Below are positions 45,738 through 54,743 of a stretch of 64,000 nucleotides of DNA, piece by piece. Source of the stretch: Rickettsia rickettsii (GTDB lineage: Bacteria > Pseudomonadota > Alphaproteobacteria > Rickettsiales > Rickettsiaceae); contig NZ_CP018914.1 in NCBI RefSeq assembly GCF_001951015.1, forward strand, positions 434,001 to 498,000, read 5' to 3'. Position numbers and translations under genes: made by a program. The notes under the pieces were generated by a model. The model made no database searches and was not told the DNA's origin. It saw only the letters and a list, made by a program, of their open reading frames with translations. Positions within the stretch are counted from its first letter, which is position 1. Each line of letters begins with the position of its first letter.

Positions 45738-46026
45738 GTTTTTGAAAAAAAATATTTAAATTCTTATTCCATTTTGTAGGAGTGAAGTTAGTAATTGCAT
45801 ATTCAGATATATTATTTATATAAAAAGGATCTTCTCTTAATATATCTTTAAGCTGACTTAGTTTTTCTATATTAGCTAAAATAATACCGCCAATTCTTGG
45901 ATGTATAGGACCTAATAAAATGTCCTTTATCATAACATGTATCTAAACATTTTCTATGTTGCGTAATAAATTTTCAATAGAAGAAAGATCTAAGCCTAAG
46001 GTATATTTAAGGTTTACAATAAACAT
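45730..46026 (-). pseudogene. YciI-family protein with an in-frame amber stop
   Basis: A start at 46026 gives MFIVNLKYTLGLDLSSIENL and an amber TAG at 45943-45945. The same frame then continues from an ATG at 45933: IKDILLGPIHPRIGGIILAN and then the typical YciI DPFYINNISEYAITNFTP ending. The joined 98 residues are the normal YciI length (ferredoxin-like fold, function of most members unknown). So a single nonsense change splits the gene. A 67-residue product from 45933 would lack the first strand. Confidence 0.8.
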
Positions 46027-46029
46027 AAT

Positions 46030-46278
46030 TTATATTTTTTTATTAAGTGGTTTAGAATTTTTTATAGAGATTGGAACTGTATCATATCCGCCGTCGCAAA
46101 ACGGTTGACATTTGATAATTCTTTTAAAGGTAAACCACAAGCCTTTTATGCTGCCGTGCATTGATATAGCTTCTTTGGCATATTCAGAACAAGTGGGGTG
46201 AAACCGGCAATTATTGCCAAGTAGTGGAGAAATGAAATATTGATAAAATCTAAGTAATAATAATAAGATTCTAGTCAT
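46030..46278 (-). CDS. yidD: Membrane protein insertion efficiency factor YidD
   Basis: Small protein that assists YidC in membrane insertion. It has the signature [20 protein letters not shown] followed by [12 protein letters not shown] and [16 protein letters not shown], with the conserved cysteines, and an N-terminal amphipathic start. The 82-residue length is normal. It overlaps the end of nuoE by 8 bp, an odd operon partner probably kept by chance. It lies 4 bp before the yciI remnant. Confidence 0.95.
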   Translation of the reverse strand: MTRILLLLLRFYQYFISPLLGNNCRFHPTCSEYAKEAISMHGSIKGLWFTFKRIIKCQPFCDGGYDTVPISIKNSKPLNKKI

Positions 46279-46774
46279 TTTGAAGCTTGTCTATTATTTC
46301 CCCCATTTTTTCTTGAGTTAGATCTTCATAATAATCGTCATTAATCTGTACGACCGGAGCGTTAACGCATGCTCCCAAACATTCTATCTCGCTTAAAGTA
46401 AATTTTTGATCTTCAGTAGTTTCTTTGAGTTTTACACCTAATTTCTTTTCGCAAATTTTCATTATATCATCACTACCACTCAGCCAGCAAGGAGTGGTAG
46501 TACATACTTGGATATGATATTTACCAACTCGCTTTAAGTTAAACATAGTATAAAATGTTGCAACCTCATAAGCCCGTATATAAGGCATTGCTAACATATT
46601 TGCTACATATTCGATAGCAGGAACAGGTAGCCAGCCGCCGTTTTGACGTTGTGCTAGATCAAGCAGCGGAAGTATTGCACTTCTTTTTCCATGCGGTGGA
46701 TATTTTTTTATAATCTCTTCTGCTAGATTTAAATTTTTCTTATCAAATGTAAAATTTGTAATTTTTGTATTCAT
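46271..46774 (-). CDS. nuoE: NADH-quinone oxidoreductase subunit E (24 kDa)
   Basis: Complex I subunit carrying the [2Fe-2S] cluster N1a in the NADH-oxidising arm. The four ligands are visible: [14 protein letters not shown] gives two (C-X4-C) and [15 protein letters not shown] gives two (C-X3-C). The N-terminal thioredoxin-like fold reads [17 protein letters not shown]. The 167-residue length is normal. The rest of the complex in this window (nuoD, C, B, A) lies 400 bp upstream on the same strand, separated by a GIY-YIG relic and repeats. Confidence 0.97.
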   Translation of the reverse strand: MNTKITNFTFDKKNLNLAEEIIKKYPPHGKRSAILPLLDLAQRQNGGWLPVPAIEYVANMLAMPYIRAYEVATFYTMFNLKRVGKYHIQVCTTTPCWLSGSDDIMKICEKKLGVKLKETTEDQKFTLSEIECLGACVNAPVVQINDDYYEDLTQEKMGEIIDKLQND

Positions 46775-46831
46775 ATATTTTTAGTATGGTATAGTTTTAT
46801 GTCATTTCTGCGCAAGCAGGAATCCGTAGAA

Positions 46832-47115
46832 CTATTTAATTAAATCTGTCCATTCAGGATTAGTTTTTTCTATCAGTTCTATTTTCCAACTATGTTGCCA
46901 TTTTTTCAAGTTTTTTTCTTGTAAGTGCTGAATATCAGTAAATTCTTCTGTATAAACAAGCTTTATAATATTATATTTTGAGGTAAAACCTTTATTATTT
47001 TTTGTTTATGTTCATAAGCACGACTTATTATATTATTAGTAATACCAATATATAAAGTACCATGCTTATTAGAGCATAAGATATATACCCAATATATTTT
47101 TTGTTTTTTAGTTTT
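46832..47115 (-). pseudogene. GIY-YIG endonuclease-domain protein, frameshifted
   Basis: The minus strand reads IYWVYILCSNKHGTLYIGIT then NNIISRAYEHKQK, the GIY-YIG motif (YVYIL...LYIGIT). After a frame change near 46980 it continues KYNIIKLVYTEEFTDIQHLQ and ends KIELIEKTNPEWTDLI with a stop at 46832. The intact form would be about 95 residues, the size of small UPF0213-type GIY-YIG proteins. It is bracketed by facing halves of a palindromic repeat (46800-46826 and 47121-47148) and sits inside the nuo cluster. Confidence 0.75.
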
Positions 47116-47186
47116 ATTTTATGGATTCCTGTTTTCGCAGGAATGACAGAGCAACGCAAGTACAAGCCCACGGCATGACAAATATA

Positions 47187-48362
47187 TTACCTATCTATCT
47201 CACCAAATACTATATCAAGCGTTGCAATAATAGTAATAACATCTGCCATTAAATGACCTTGAGACATAAAATCTAGTCCTTGCAAATGAGCAAAGCCGGG
47301 TGCTTTAATACGACATCTATAAGGTCTATTACCTCCTCGCGAGTATAAATATACACCAAATTCGCCTTTAGGGGCTTCTACGGCTTTATAGGTCTCACCG
47401 GCTGGGACGTCATATCCTTCTGTATAGAGCTTAAAATGATGAATCATTGCTTCCATAGATTCTTTCATTTTGGCTCTTGTCGGTGGTGTTAATTTAGGAT
47501 CATCGGTTTTAATTGCACCTTTCGGCATTTTTTCTATACATTGCTTGATTATCTTGATTGATTCGTACATTTCAAGCATACGAACGAAATATCTGTCGTA
47601 ACAATCACCGTTTTTGCCGATTGGTACTTTAAAGTCCATTTCATCGTAAACGTCATAAGGGTTTGACTTGCGTAAATCCCAAGCTATACCCGAACCTCTA
47701 AGCATTGGTCCTGAAAACCCCCAGTCCATTGCCTCTTTTTGAGACACAACGCCGATATCTACTAAACGTTGTTTCCATAATCTATTTTCATTTAGTAGAC
47801 TTTCAATATCGTGAAGTTTAGGAGGAAACTGTTCTATAAACTTATCTATATCCTCAAGTAAACCTTCGGGTAAATCTGCTACAACCCCGCCCGGTCTAAA
47901 GTAGTTTGAATGCATACGAGAGCCGGAAACATGCTCGTAAAATTCCATGATCTTTTCTCGCTCTTCAAAGAGCCATAATAAAGGAGTAGTAGCACCGATA
48001 TCTAAAGCTTGGCTGCCAATATTCAAAGTATGGTTCAAAATTCTTGTTAGCTCTGAGAATAGTACCCTGATAAACTGAGCTCTTCGTGGGACTTCGCATT
48101 CTAATAACGACTCAACAGCTAAAGCAAATGCATGTTCCTGACACATCGGTGAAACATAATCAAGACGATCAAAATATGGTATAGCCTGCAAATATGTTTT
48201 ATGCTCAATAAGCTTTTCCGTACCACGATGAAGTAACCCAATATGAGGGTCGGCATTATTTACTACTTCCCCGTCCATCTCAAGTATTAACCTTAAAACT
48301 CCGTGAGTTGCCGGATGCTGTGGACCAAGGTTTAGAGTTATAGTTTTGGTGTTGTTAGTCAT
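47187..48362 (-). CDS. nuoD: NADH-quinone oxidoreductase subunit D (49 kDa)
   Basis: Complex I hydrogenase-like subunit lining the quinone site. The start at 48362 gives [20 protein letters not shown], the normal beginning. A longer frame from 48440 adds 26 residues that come from a repeat in the nuoC-nuoD gap and should not be used. Conserved features are [46 protein letters not shown] and the C-terminal [30 protein letters not shown] ending. The 391-residue length is usual for alphaproteobacteria. Confidence 0.97.
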   Translation of the reverse strand: MTNNTKTITLNLGPQHPATHGVLRLILEMDGEVVNNADPHIGLLHRGTEKLIEHKTYLQAIPYFDRLDYVSPMCQEHAFALAVESLLECEVPRRAQFIRVLFSELTRILNHTLNIGSQALDIGATTPLLWLFEEREKIMEFYEHVSGSRMHSNYFRPGGVVADLPEGLLEDIDKFIEQFPPKLHDIESLLNENRLWKQRLVDIGVVSQKEAMDWGFSGPMLRGSGIAWDLRKSNPYDVYDEMDFKVPIGKNGDCYDRYFVRMLEMYESIKIIKQCIEKMPKGAIKTDDPKLTPPTRAKMKESMEAMIHHFKLYTEGYDVPAGETYKAVEAPKGEFGVYLYSRGGNRPYRCRIKAPGFAHLQGLDFMSQGHLMADVITIIATLDIVFGEIDR

Positions 48363-48394
48363 AGTATTTTTCCTACTGTCACCTAGTTCGCTTG

Positions 48395-48500
48395 ACCACG
48401 GGGTCCAGTCTTTTGTATTTTTTCTGGATCCCGCGATCAAGTCACAGGATTACATTCATTTTATTTCTGGATTCCTGCTTTCGCAGGAATGACATTGGTT
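48395..48500. repeat. two dispersed palindromic repeats in the nuoC-nuoD junction
   Basis: TTGACCACGGGGTCCAGT faces CTGGATCCCGCGATCAAGTC, then GATTCCTGCTTTCGCAGGAA completes a second copy. The right part is translated as the tail of NuoC and the left part would be translated by the over-long nuoD frame. Confidence 0.75.
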
Positions 48501-49189
48501 GCCTTCTCATCACCTGGCAATACATAACTCGGGCTATGCCAGTGCGAGCTAAAATCAAACTCACGATATTCTATGTCTAAATCGACCGGTTCATAAGCTA
48601 CTTTCTTTAGCTTCTCATCATATTTAACTTGTGTATAGCCTGTTAACGGGAAATCTTTACGTAATGGATGCCCCTCAAATTCGTAATCGGTTAGTATGCG
48701 TCTTTTATCGTCATTACCCTCGAAATTTACCCCGTACATATCGTAAACTTCACGCTCATACCAACAAGCGGCACTAAATATACTCATTGCTGAAGGTATA
48801 GTTTCTTGTTCAGATATATATACTTTTATTATAAGACGCTTATTTAATTTTAAGCTTAATAAATTATATACTACTTCAAACCTTTTATAGTCAATTGATT
48901 TGGACTCGCCTACATTGTCGCTCGTCGTTCTCCTATTAGTTATAGGCTTCGCGCCTTGCTCCTTGTGGCCAAGCCCAACTGAATTGACTACGTTATTCTG
49001 AGGAAAATCAGCCCCAAATAAATCAGTAAGTAAAGTGAAGCGTAATTCTTCCGATTCTTTTAAAGCTTTTAAAAACGGCAATAAAAAATTCGGCTCGATT
49101 TTATAAGCTAGGTAATCTTTAACCGTGATCGGAGTTATTAAAATGTTAGATTTAGCTGCAAGTCTTTCAATGAGTTTGTCTAGCGTCAT
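48461..49189 (-). CDS. nuoC: NADH-quinone oxidoreductase subunit C (30 kDa), with RPE insertion
   Basis: Peripheral-arm subunit of complex I. The normal sequence ([13 protein letters not shown] ... [20 protein letters not shown]) is interrupted at about residues 67-101 by [20 protein letters not shown] and following residues, encoded by an RPE. After it come the family motifs [40 protein letters not shown] and [17 protein letters not shown], all intact. The last 16 or so residues ([16 protein letters not shown]) are translated from a palindromic repeat. At 242 residues it is about 35-50 longer than family norm. Start overlaps nuoB by 23 bp. Confidence 0.95.
48888..48990. repeat. RPE-1-like palindromic element inside nuoC
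   Basis: 103 bp with terminal inverted repeats TAGTCAATT (left) and AATTGACTA (right). Read in the nuoC frame it gives the peptide with the KPITNRRT core, which I recall from RPE-1 insertions in other Rickettsia proteins. The insertion keeps the frame. Confidence 0.85.
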
Positions 49190-49691
49190 ACTTAAAACCT
49201 GTAGTGCGTTTAATTTTTTTCTGTAACTGCATCAGCCCGTAAATTAATGCTTCGGCGGTAGGAGGGCAGCCAGGGACATATACGTCCACCGGTACGATTC
49301 TATCACAGCCACGCACTACCGAATAGGAAAAGTGGTAATAGCCGCCGCCATTGGCACAACTACCCATTGAAAGCACCCATTTAGGTTCAGCCATCTGATC
49401 ATATACTTTACGTAGAGCTGGTGCCATTTTGTTAGTAAGCGTTCCTGCAACTATCATAAGGTCGGACTGTCTTGGACTTGGTCTAAATAACATACCGAAG
49501 CGATCCATATCATATCTACTTGCTGCTGCCTGCATCATCTCAACAGCACAACAAGCAAGCCCAAAAGTCATAGGCCATAAGGAATTAGCTCTCGCCCAGC
49601 CTATAACGTCATCAACTTTAGTGAGTAAGAATCCTCTATTAGAAAGCTCATTACTTAATAATTCGTCTTCTTGATAAAAATTATTTTTCAT
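49167..49691 (-). CDS. nuoB: NADH-quinone oxidoreductase subunit B
   Basis: Complex I subunit holding the [4Fe-4S] cluster N2, the last electron donor to quinone. The ligands are visible: [20 protein letters not shown] (two adjacent cysteines), [17 protein letters not shown] and [20 protein letters not shown]. The 174-residue length is normal. It overlaps nuoC by 23 bp and follows nuoA by 4 bp, so nuoABCD is one coupled transcript on the minus strand. Confidence 0.98.
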
Positions 49692-49695
49692 ATTA

Positions 49696-50067
49696 CTACC
49701 AGTCTAAAGCTCCTTTCTTCCATTCATATATGAACCCGATAATAAGTACGAATAAGAAAAACATCATTGAGAAAAAGCCTATTTGACCTATCGTATTAAG
49801 ACTAATAGCCCAAGGCACTAAAAATGCAATTTCAAGATCAAAGATAATAAATAAAATAGCAACTAAGTAAAAACATATGTCAAATTTTGATCTTGCATCG
49901 CTAAAAGGTTCAAAACCGCACTCATAAGGTTCTAGCTTATCTTTATTATATTTTTTTGTCGATAATAGGTTAGGTAGAATCATTATTAAACCGGAAACCA
50001 ATAACGCAATACCGAAAAATATGGCAATCGGTAGATATTCTTGTAAAAGTTCTAAGTTTTGTAGCAT
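49696..50067 (-). CDS. nuoA: NADH-quinone oxidoreductase subunit A
   Basis: Membrane-arm subunit of complex I with three membrane helices ([21 protein letters not shown] at the N-terminus, [20 protein letters not shown], and [20 protein letters not shown]). The conserved acidic segment [20 protein letters not shown] follows the first helix. The start at 50067 ([13 protein letters not shown]) gives the normal 123 residues; the frame can be opened to 50229, but that part reads through an intergenic palindromic repeat. Confidence 0.96.
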
Positions 50068-50087
50068 ATGTTTTTTATTATATTGTT

Positions 50088-50186
50088 CCGTCATTGCGAG
50101 AAGAATTGCACAGTAATGCGACGAAGCAATCTCAGGAAAAATTCCTGAGATTGCCACGCAGCCTACGGCTGTTTGCAATGACGTAG
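50088..50186. repeat. dispersed palindromic repeat, full copy (GTCATTGCGAG family)
   Basis: CCGTCATTGCGAGAAGAATT on the left and AGCCTACGGCTGTTTGCAATGACG on the right enclose a tight hairpin CAATCTCAGGAAAAATTCCT/GAGATTG. It is the cleanest copy of this family in the window and lies between nuoA and the ligase-like gene. Confidence 0.8.
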
Positions 50187-50225
50187 ATTTAATGACACTT
50201 AACTCTATATTTACCTTAAATAGCA

Positions 50226-51461
50226 TCAATTATCAATGACAATATCAGGTTTAACTAGTAGCTTCATTAAAACTAGTACCCAAATACCGCTTGATATCCA
50301 CCATATTTGCCAAATATTATATGAAATCATGCCGATAATATAGTAATTTATAAAACATGCATAGGAAATTGCCTTGAAATTTTTATTTTCGAGATTACTA
50401 ATTTGTTTGAGATATTTATAAACTAAGCATAAAAATAATATTAAACCTATTATACCGAGTTCAAGAGTAATTTGTAATATATTATTATGAGGATGAAGCG
50501 GCAAAGGATGCCATTTTTCTCCATTGTAATCGATCATTTCACTATCACCAGCTTCGATATATTTAGAAGAAGCTAAGCCATAGCCTAAAATCGGCTTTTC
50601 AATGATTTTGTTTGCGACGAAATGCCAAATAAATAAACGATGAGCCGCGGAAGGTTGTGTAGCTAAATATTTTTCAGATAAATCTTGTGGTTCTATTTGT
50701 TTAGCTATCACAGGAAATAGTAACGAGCCGGTAATTAAACTTATTGCGATTAATTTGAAAAATATCGGCTTCATAAATCTTGTTAAAATAAATATTACTC
50801 CTCCTATACCGAAGCCTAAAAAACTTGCCAAACTATCGGAAATACTTAGTAAATAAAGTACTAATATATATAGCATTAAGGTATGTCGTTTTTTACCGTT
50901 AGAAAGTAAAATTATAATCGCTACCCAAGCGGTAATTGAAAGTAAAGCACAACCACGATCTAGCATATATAAGCCAAAACTAGTTTTGAATATTCTTGTT
51001 AAAAATCCATTAGAAGAATATTCGATGAAGAATAATAATATTGCTGTGAGAATTCCGAATATTAAGGCTTTTTTAAGCTGTAAGCGATTTTGAAAAGGAG
51101 CAGAATTACTAACTGCAAAGCCAAGAAATAAGAGTATAAAAACTTGAGTAAAAGTAGCTAAGCTATTAATAAGATGAATTGCGAATAAACAAGATATAAA
51201 GCACCAAGCGGTGAATAACATTGTCATACCGTGAGCTTGTAGTGGGATCCAGTCTTTTTTTATTTTTTGGATACCGTGGTCAAGCCACGGTATTACATTG
51301 TTACTGGATTGCCACGCTCCTTTCAGGCGCTCGCAATGACGATTAATACCTCGCAGGAATGATATAAGCAAAAAAATTGTAACAGTAGCTGCAGCGGATA
51401 AGCCCGCCAGCATCCCAAGGCTTGGAATTAAAAATATTAAACTTGAAATTAAATATTGCAT
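50226..51461 (-). CDS. O-antigen ligase / polymerase-like membrane protein (Wzy_C family)
   Basis: Polytopic membrane protein of 411 residues. The central part has the Wzy_C pattern: AHRLFIWHFVANKIIEKPIL, GYGLASSKYIEAGD, and PLPLHPHNNILQITLELGII (conserved HPHN and ELG) followed by a hydrophobic LILFLCLVYKYL. At least nine hydrophobic segments are visible. Residues of about 40-81 (NRHCERLKGAWQSSNN ... WIPLQAHGMT) are translated from two palindromic repeats inserted in frame near the N-terminus, between membrane helices. Family role: joining O-antigen to lipid A-core (WaaL) or polymerising it. With the 20-31 kb cluster it could finish rickettsial LPS. Confidence 0.82.
   Translation of the reverse strand: MQYLISSLIFLIPSLGMLAGLSAAATVTIFLLISFLRGINRHCERLKGAWQSSNNVIPWLDHGIQKIKKDWIPLQAHGMTMLFTAWCFISCLFAIHLINSLATFTQVFILLFLGFAVSNSAPFQNRLQLKKALIFGILTAILLFFIEYSSNGFLTRIFKTSFGLYMLDRGCALLSITAWVAIIILLSNGKKRHTLMLYILVLYLLSISDSLASFLGFGIGGVIFILTRFMKPIFFKLIAISLITGSLLFPVIAKQIEPQDLSEKYLATQPSAAHRLFIWHFVANKIIEKPILGYGLASSKYIEAGDSEMIDYNGEKWHPLPLHPHNNILQITLELGIIGLILFLCLVYKYLKQISNLENKNFKAISYACFINYYIIGMISYNIWQIWWISSGIWVLVLMKLLVKPDIVIDN
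51218..51345. repeat. palindromic repeats translated inside the ligase-like gene
   Basis: GTCATACCGTGAGCTTGTAGTG ... GATACCGTGGTCAAGCCACGG (CCGTGG family), then GGATTGCCACGCTCCTTTCAGG..CTCGCAATGACG (CATTGCGAG family). Both are read in frame by the gene at 50226-51461. Confidence 0.8.
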
Positions 51462-51935
51462 CTAAAAACAATCTTTAGCAAAAATTTCGTAGATTGGGTG
51501 TTCAAACGTTGAAAGTGAAATGCTTGAAGAAATCATCCATCCTTGAAAGAGTAAATTAGGATCTTCGTCTATTTTATATTCCGTTATGGTCATCAACAAA
51601 TAATTATCTTCATTATATGGATCAAGGTTTTTTATACATTTGTGCAATTTGATTTTTATATTACCGAAATATTTTTCTTCCCCGACTTTAAAATCTATCT
51701 CTTCAGAAGTAGCAGTAATGTTATTTAGAGCAATAATTTTGCCATTTGTATAATTTTTAAACTCAGAACTATCATTAATATTATCGTTTGGATTTAAAAT
51801 AGGATGATTTTCATCAAGAGGGATAAATACGTCATTTTCAATATCTTCGGTTGTAGTAACCGACTCTAAATTTTCTGCGAATATAGGAAAATTAATGCAT
51901 ATAGTAATGATAAAAATAATTTTTAGTAATTTCAT
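51462..51935 (-). CDS. DUF2155 domain protein, secreted
   Basis: 157 residues with an N-terminal signal peptide (LLKIIFIITICINFPIFA, cleavage near AENLES). An acidic low-complexity linker and the DUF2155 domain follow: KIIALNNITATSEEIDFKVG, then the hallmark FQGWMISSSISLSTFEHPIY ending in FAKDCF. DUF2155 proteins occur in alphaproteobacteria, and their function is not known. Its stop abuts the start of the ligase-like gene (51461/51462), so they are co-transcribed. Confidence 0.88.
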   Translation of the reverse strand: MKLLKIIFIITICINFPIFAENLESVTTTEDIENDVFIPLDENHPILNPNDNINDSSEFKNYTNGKIIALNNITATSEEIDFKVGEEKYFGNIKIKLHKCIKNLDPYNEDNYLLMTITEYKIDEDPNLLFQGWMISSSISLSTFEHPIYEIFAKDCF

Positions 51936-52005
51936 AGATAAATATATTATTTTTCAAAATTATATACTATAGGGGATTAATGGCAATGATAATTTATGAT
52001 AAGAA

Positions 52006-52098
52006 GGTCATTACAAGCGATTTCAAGGAGCGTGGCAATCTCAGGAATTTTGCCTGAGATTGCTTAGTCAAAACTTACAATTTTTCCTCGCAATGACT
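52006..52098. repeat. dispersed palindromic repeat, GTCATTGCGAG family
   Basis: GGTCATTACAAGCGATTTC, GGAGCGTGGCAATCTCAGGA, TGCCTGAGATTGCTTAG and CTCGCAATGAC. The inner stem CAATCTCAGG / CCTGAGATTG is perfect. Confidence 0.7.
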
Positions 52099-52111
52099 AT
52101 GTAGGTACAAT

Positions 52112-53504
52112 ATGCTCCACTCTAAAGAACTCTTAAATTCTATTTTACGACAGGATTTTTATAGTTGTATAATTAATTTAATACTATTAATCCTGGAGCG
52201 GAGTATTATCCAAGTAAGCATATAAGAATAATTACCGATTATTTAAATGCCGTGCAAAGCGGTGATATTAATCGTTTAATAAAAAATATACCGCCAAGGA
52301 GCTGACTACAATCTATTTGTGTTGGCGTTGCTTGGCCTGCTTCTTTATTGGGGGTGTTAATCCTACCAAAAGGATTATGGTTGCCAGCTATTCTCAAATA
52401 CTTAGCATTAAACACTCACTAGATTGTCAGTTCATTTTAAATTCTGATTGGTATAAAGAACTTCAAGTACTATCCTTAGTAAACCCCATAATCAAAAAAG
52501 TAAGTTTTTAACAACAGCTAATGGCTTTAGATTTGCAACATCGGTTGGAGGATCGGCAACAGGTGAGGGCGGTGATATCTTAATTATCGATGATCCTCAT
52601 AACCCCACGCAAATTCATTCTTATAAAATACGTAAGAAAGTTTATAGATTGGTTTGAGCAAACTTTTGTTAGCAGACTAAATAATCGTAATAAGGGAGCG
52701 ATAGTTTTAGTTATGCAGCGTCTGCATACGGATGATTTATCCGGTTATCTACTTAATAATAGCAATTCATGGCATCATTTAACAATTCCGGCGATTAGCA
52801 TGCAAGATTACTCCTTTAAATTAATGAATAAAGAATATCAATATCTTAGTGGTAAAGTTATTAGACAGCTATTAAAGAACCTCCTGTTTAATGAAATTAG
52901 AGCAGGAAATAGGTAGCTATAATGATAATGCTCAATATTTTACAAGAACCGATAGCACAAAGGTAATCGTTACTGAATATGGAAAATATTAGATTTTATG
53001 AAAATCTACCTTCAAGATTTGATTATTTTGTGCACAGCTGGGATACGGCAATTAAGAGTTCCGAAGATTCCGATTATAGTGTTTGTAATATATGGGGGGA
53101 TGCAGAAATATTATCTAGTATCATTAGTACGGCAAAAAATTAATTATCCTGAGCTTAAGAATTTGACGGAAAAATTAGCTAGAGAATATCAGCCAAAATT
53201 TATATTAATCGAAGATAAAGCAAGTGGTCAACAATTGATTCAAGATATAGGATTTTTAGGTGGTAATATTAGAGTGATAGGGATTAAGCCAAGCTGTGAT
53301 AAAGTTACAAGATTCGCCTCGGTAGTTCCTTTATTGCAATCAGCTAGTGTTCTAATACCTAAACAATCAAGCATAATTTTAAAGGAATTACTGAATTTTC
53401 CCCATATTAAAAATGACGATATAGTAGATTCAGTTAGCCAGTTCTTGAATTGTATTAAGGATAAATCGTTTAAATATCCTGCAAGGATTCGGAGTTTAAT
53501 ATAA
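52112..53504 (+). pseudogene. Prophage terminase large subunit, multiply frameshifted
   Basis: Start MLHSKELLNSILRQDFYSCI at 52112. Pieces YYPSKHIRIITDYLNAVQSG, VASYSQILSIKHSLDCQFIL, GFRFATSVGGSATGEGGDIL with LIIDDPHN (Walker B-like), and KGAIVLVMQRLHTDDLSGYL make the ATPase. FVHSWDTAIKSSEDSDYSV and FILIEDKASGQQLIQDIG are the nuclease end, followed by HIKNDDIVDSVSQFLNCI. These are the motifs of TerL (Terminase_6 class). Five or more frame changes break it. No other capsid or tail genes are visible, so it is an isolated relic. Confidence 0.85.
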
Positions 53505-53542
53505 AAATAGTTGCTTTTTTGTATGGATGTTGTTAGTATTTA

Positions 53543-53619
53543 TGTCATTCCCGCGAAAGCGGGAATCCAGTAAAAATACAATTATCCGTTTATGGATTCC
53601 CGCTTTCGCGGGAATGACA
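53543..53619. repeat. facing pair of the CCCGCGAAAGCGGG repeat
   Basis: GTCATTCCCGCGAAAGCGGG followed after a short AT-rich spacer by GGATTCCCGCTTTCGCGGGA..TGAC. Near-perfect inverted pair of about 77 bp, directly upstream of tRNA-Cys. Confidence 0.85.
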
Positions 53620-53644
53620 TAGGATTGTGGTATGACACTGATTA

Positions 53645-53719
53645 GGCTGGGTAGCAAAGTGGTAATGCCGTGGACTGCAAATCCTCTATTCGTCGGTTCG
53701 ATTCCGACCCTGGCCTCCA
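53645..53719 (+). tRNA. tRNA-Cys (anticodon GCA)
   Basis: 75 bases including the encoded CCA. The acceptor strands GGCTGGG and CCTGGCC pair (with G-U pairs) before T73 and CCA. The D-arm reads TAGCAAAGTGGTAA, and the anticodon loop ACTGCAAAT carries GCA. The T-arm is GTCGGTTCGATTCCGAC with the usual TTCGATTCC loop. A U at position 73 is the known identity base for tRNA-Cys. Confidence 0.95.
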
Positions 53720-53740
53720 TTATAGAAATTAAAACATCTT

Positions 53741-54661
53741 ATGGAATTTATTGCGCAATTCCTAGAAATGCTTTTAGCCGAGAGAGCATTGTCAAAAAAT
53801 TCTATACTGAGCTATAAGCGTGACTTATTCGATTTTCAAAATTATCTTGCTAAACACAAATTATCCGAATTAAATATTACTACTGAGAATATTAGAGACT
53901 GGATTGAGTATCTAGCAAGTAATGATTTGCAAGCACGCTCAATCAACAGAAAAATCTCAACTATAAAAAGTTATTATGAATTTTTAATTAGCGAAAACCA
54001 TACCGCGTTTAATCCGGTTCTTAACGTAGATTTGCCTAAATATCAAAATAAACTTCCCGAAATATTATCTATAGCTCAAATTAAATCGTTACTTGAACAT
54101 TGCTCTCAAGATAATTCTCCTGAAGGTATCAGGCTTAATGCTATGATTCATTTGCTTTATGCTAGCGGTCTTAGAGTCTCGGAGCTTGTGAGTCTTAAGC
54201 TTGCTGATATTCTGACTAATAAAACGTCTAAAGGAGAAGTAAGAAAAATATTTTCGGTACTTGGTAAAGGTAATAAGGAAAGAGTCATAGTAATAAATGA
54301 ACAGGCAGTTATCAGTATTGCTAAATATCTTGCAATTAGAGATGTTTTTGTGAATAAAGCTAAACCAAGAAATCTAATTTATTTATTTCCTTCATCAGCT
54401 TTAGCGGGTTATATGACTAGGCAAAATTTTGCTATTCTGTTAAAATCTGCTGCCCTTTATGCAGGACTTAACCCTGAGTATATTTCTCCGCATATATTAC
54501 GTCACAGTTTTGCAAGTCATTTGCTTGAGGGCGGAGCAGACTTAAGAGTAATTCAAGAGCTGCTTGGTCACGCTGATATATCTACTACCCAAATATATAC
54601 TCATCTTCAAACTAATCATCTCAAAAAAGCATTGTTGCATCATCCTCTCAATAAAAATTAA
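53741..54661 (+). CDS. xerD: Tyrosine recombinase XerD
   Basis: Site-specific recombinase that resolves chromosome dimers at dif with XerC. The N-terminal SAM-like domain ([19 protein letters not shown]) is followed by the catalytic domain with the R-K-H-R-H-Y set: [17 protein letters not shown] (Arg), [13 protein letters not shown] (Lys), [20 protein letters not shown] (His, Arg), [19 protein letters not shown] (His, Tyr). The 306-residue length is normal. [16 protein letters not shown] and the overall pattern favour XerD over XerC. It lies 21 bp after tRNA-Cys and 236 bp after the terminase relic. Confidence 0.92.
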   Translation: MEFIAQFLEMLLAERALSKNSILSYKRDLFDFQNYLAKHKLSELNITTENIRDWIEYLASNDLQARSINRKISTIKSYYEFLISENHTAFNPVLNVDLPKYQNKLPEILSIAQIKSLLEHCSQDNSPEGIRLNAMIHLLYASGLRVSELVSLKLADILTNKTSKGEVRKIFSVLGKGNKERVIVINEQAVISIAKYLAIRDVFVNKAKPRNLIYLFPSSALAGYMTRQNFAILLKSAALYAGLNPEYISPHILRHSFASHLLEGGADLRVIQELLGHADISTTQIYTHLQTNHLKKALLHHPLNKN

Positions 54662-54743
54662 TTTATCTTAATCTTCTATAAAGTACTTGTTAATATTTCT
54701 TAACTAAATATAATAATCCTTATTAAATGTAAGGAAAAATTAT

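Noticed and set aside
48363..48440. Longer N-terminus for NuoD (26 extra residues)
   Set aside because: The added residues come from a palindromic repeat; the family start [20 protein letters not shown] at 48362 is standard.
50068..50229. Longer N-terminus for NuoA (54 extra residues)
   Set aside because: It translates the CATTGCGAG repeat and intergenic sequence; the start at 50067 gives the normal 123-residue protein.
53496..53720. Minus-strand frame across the repeat and tRNA-Cys
   Set aside because: It reads a palindromic repeat and the antisense of the tRNA, giving a familiar spurious EARVGIEPTNRGF peptide.
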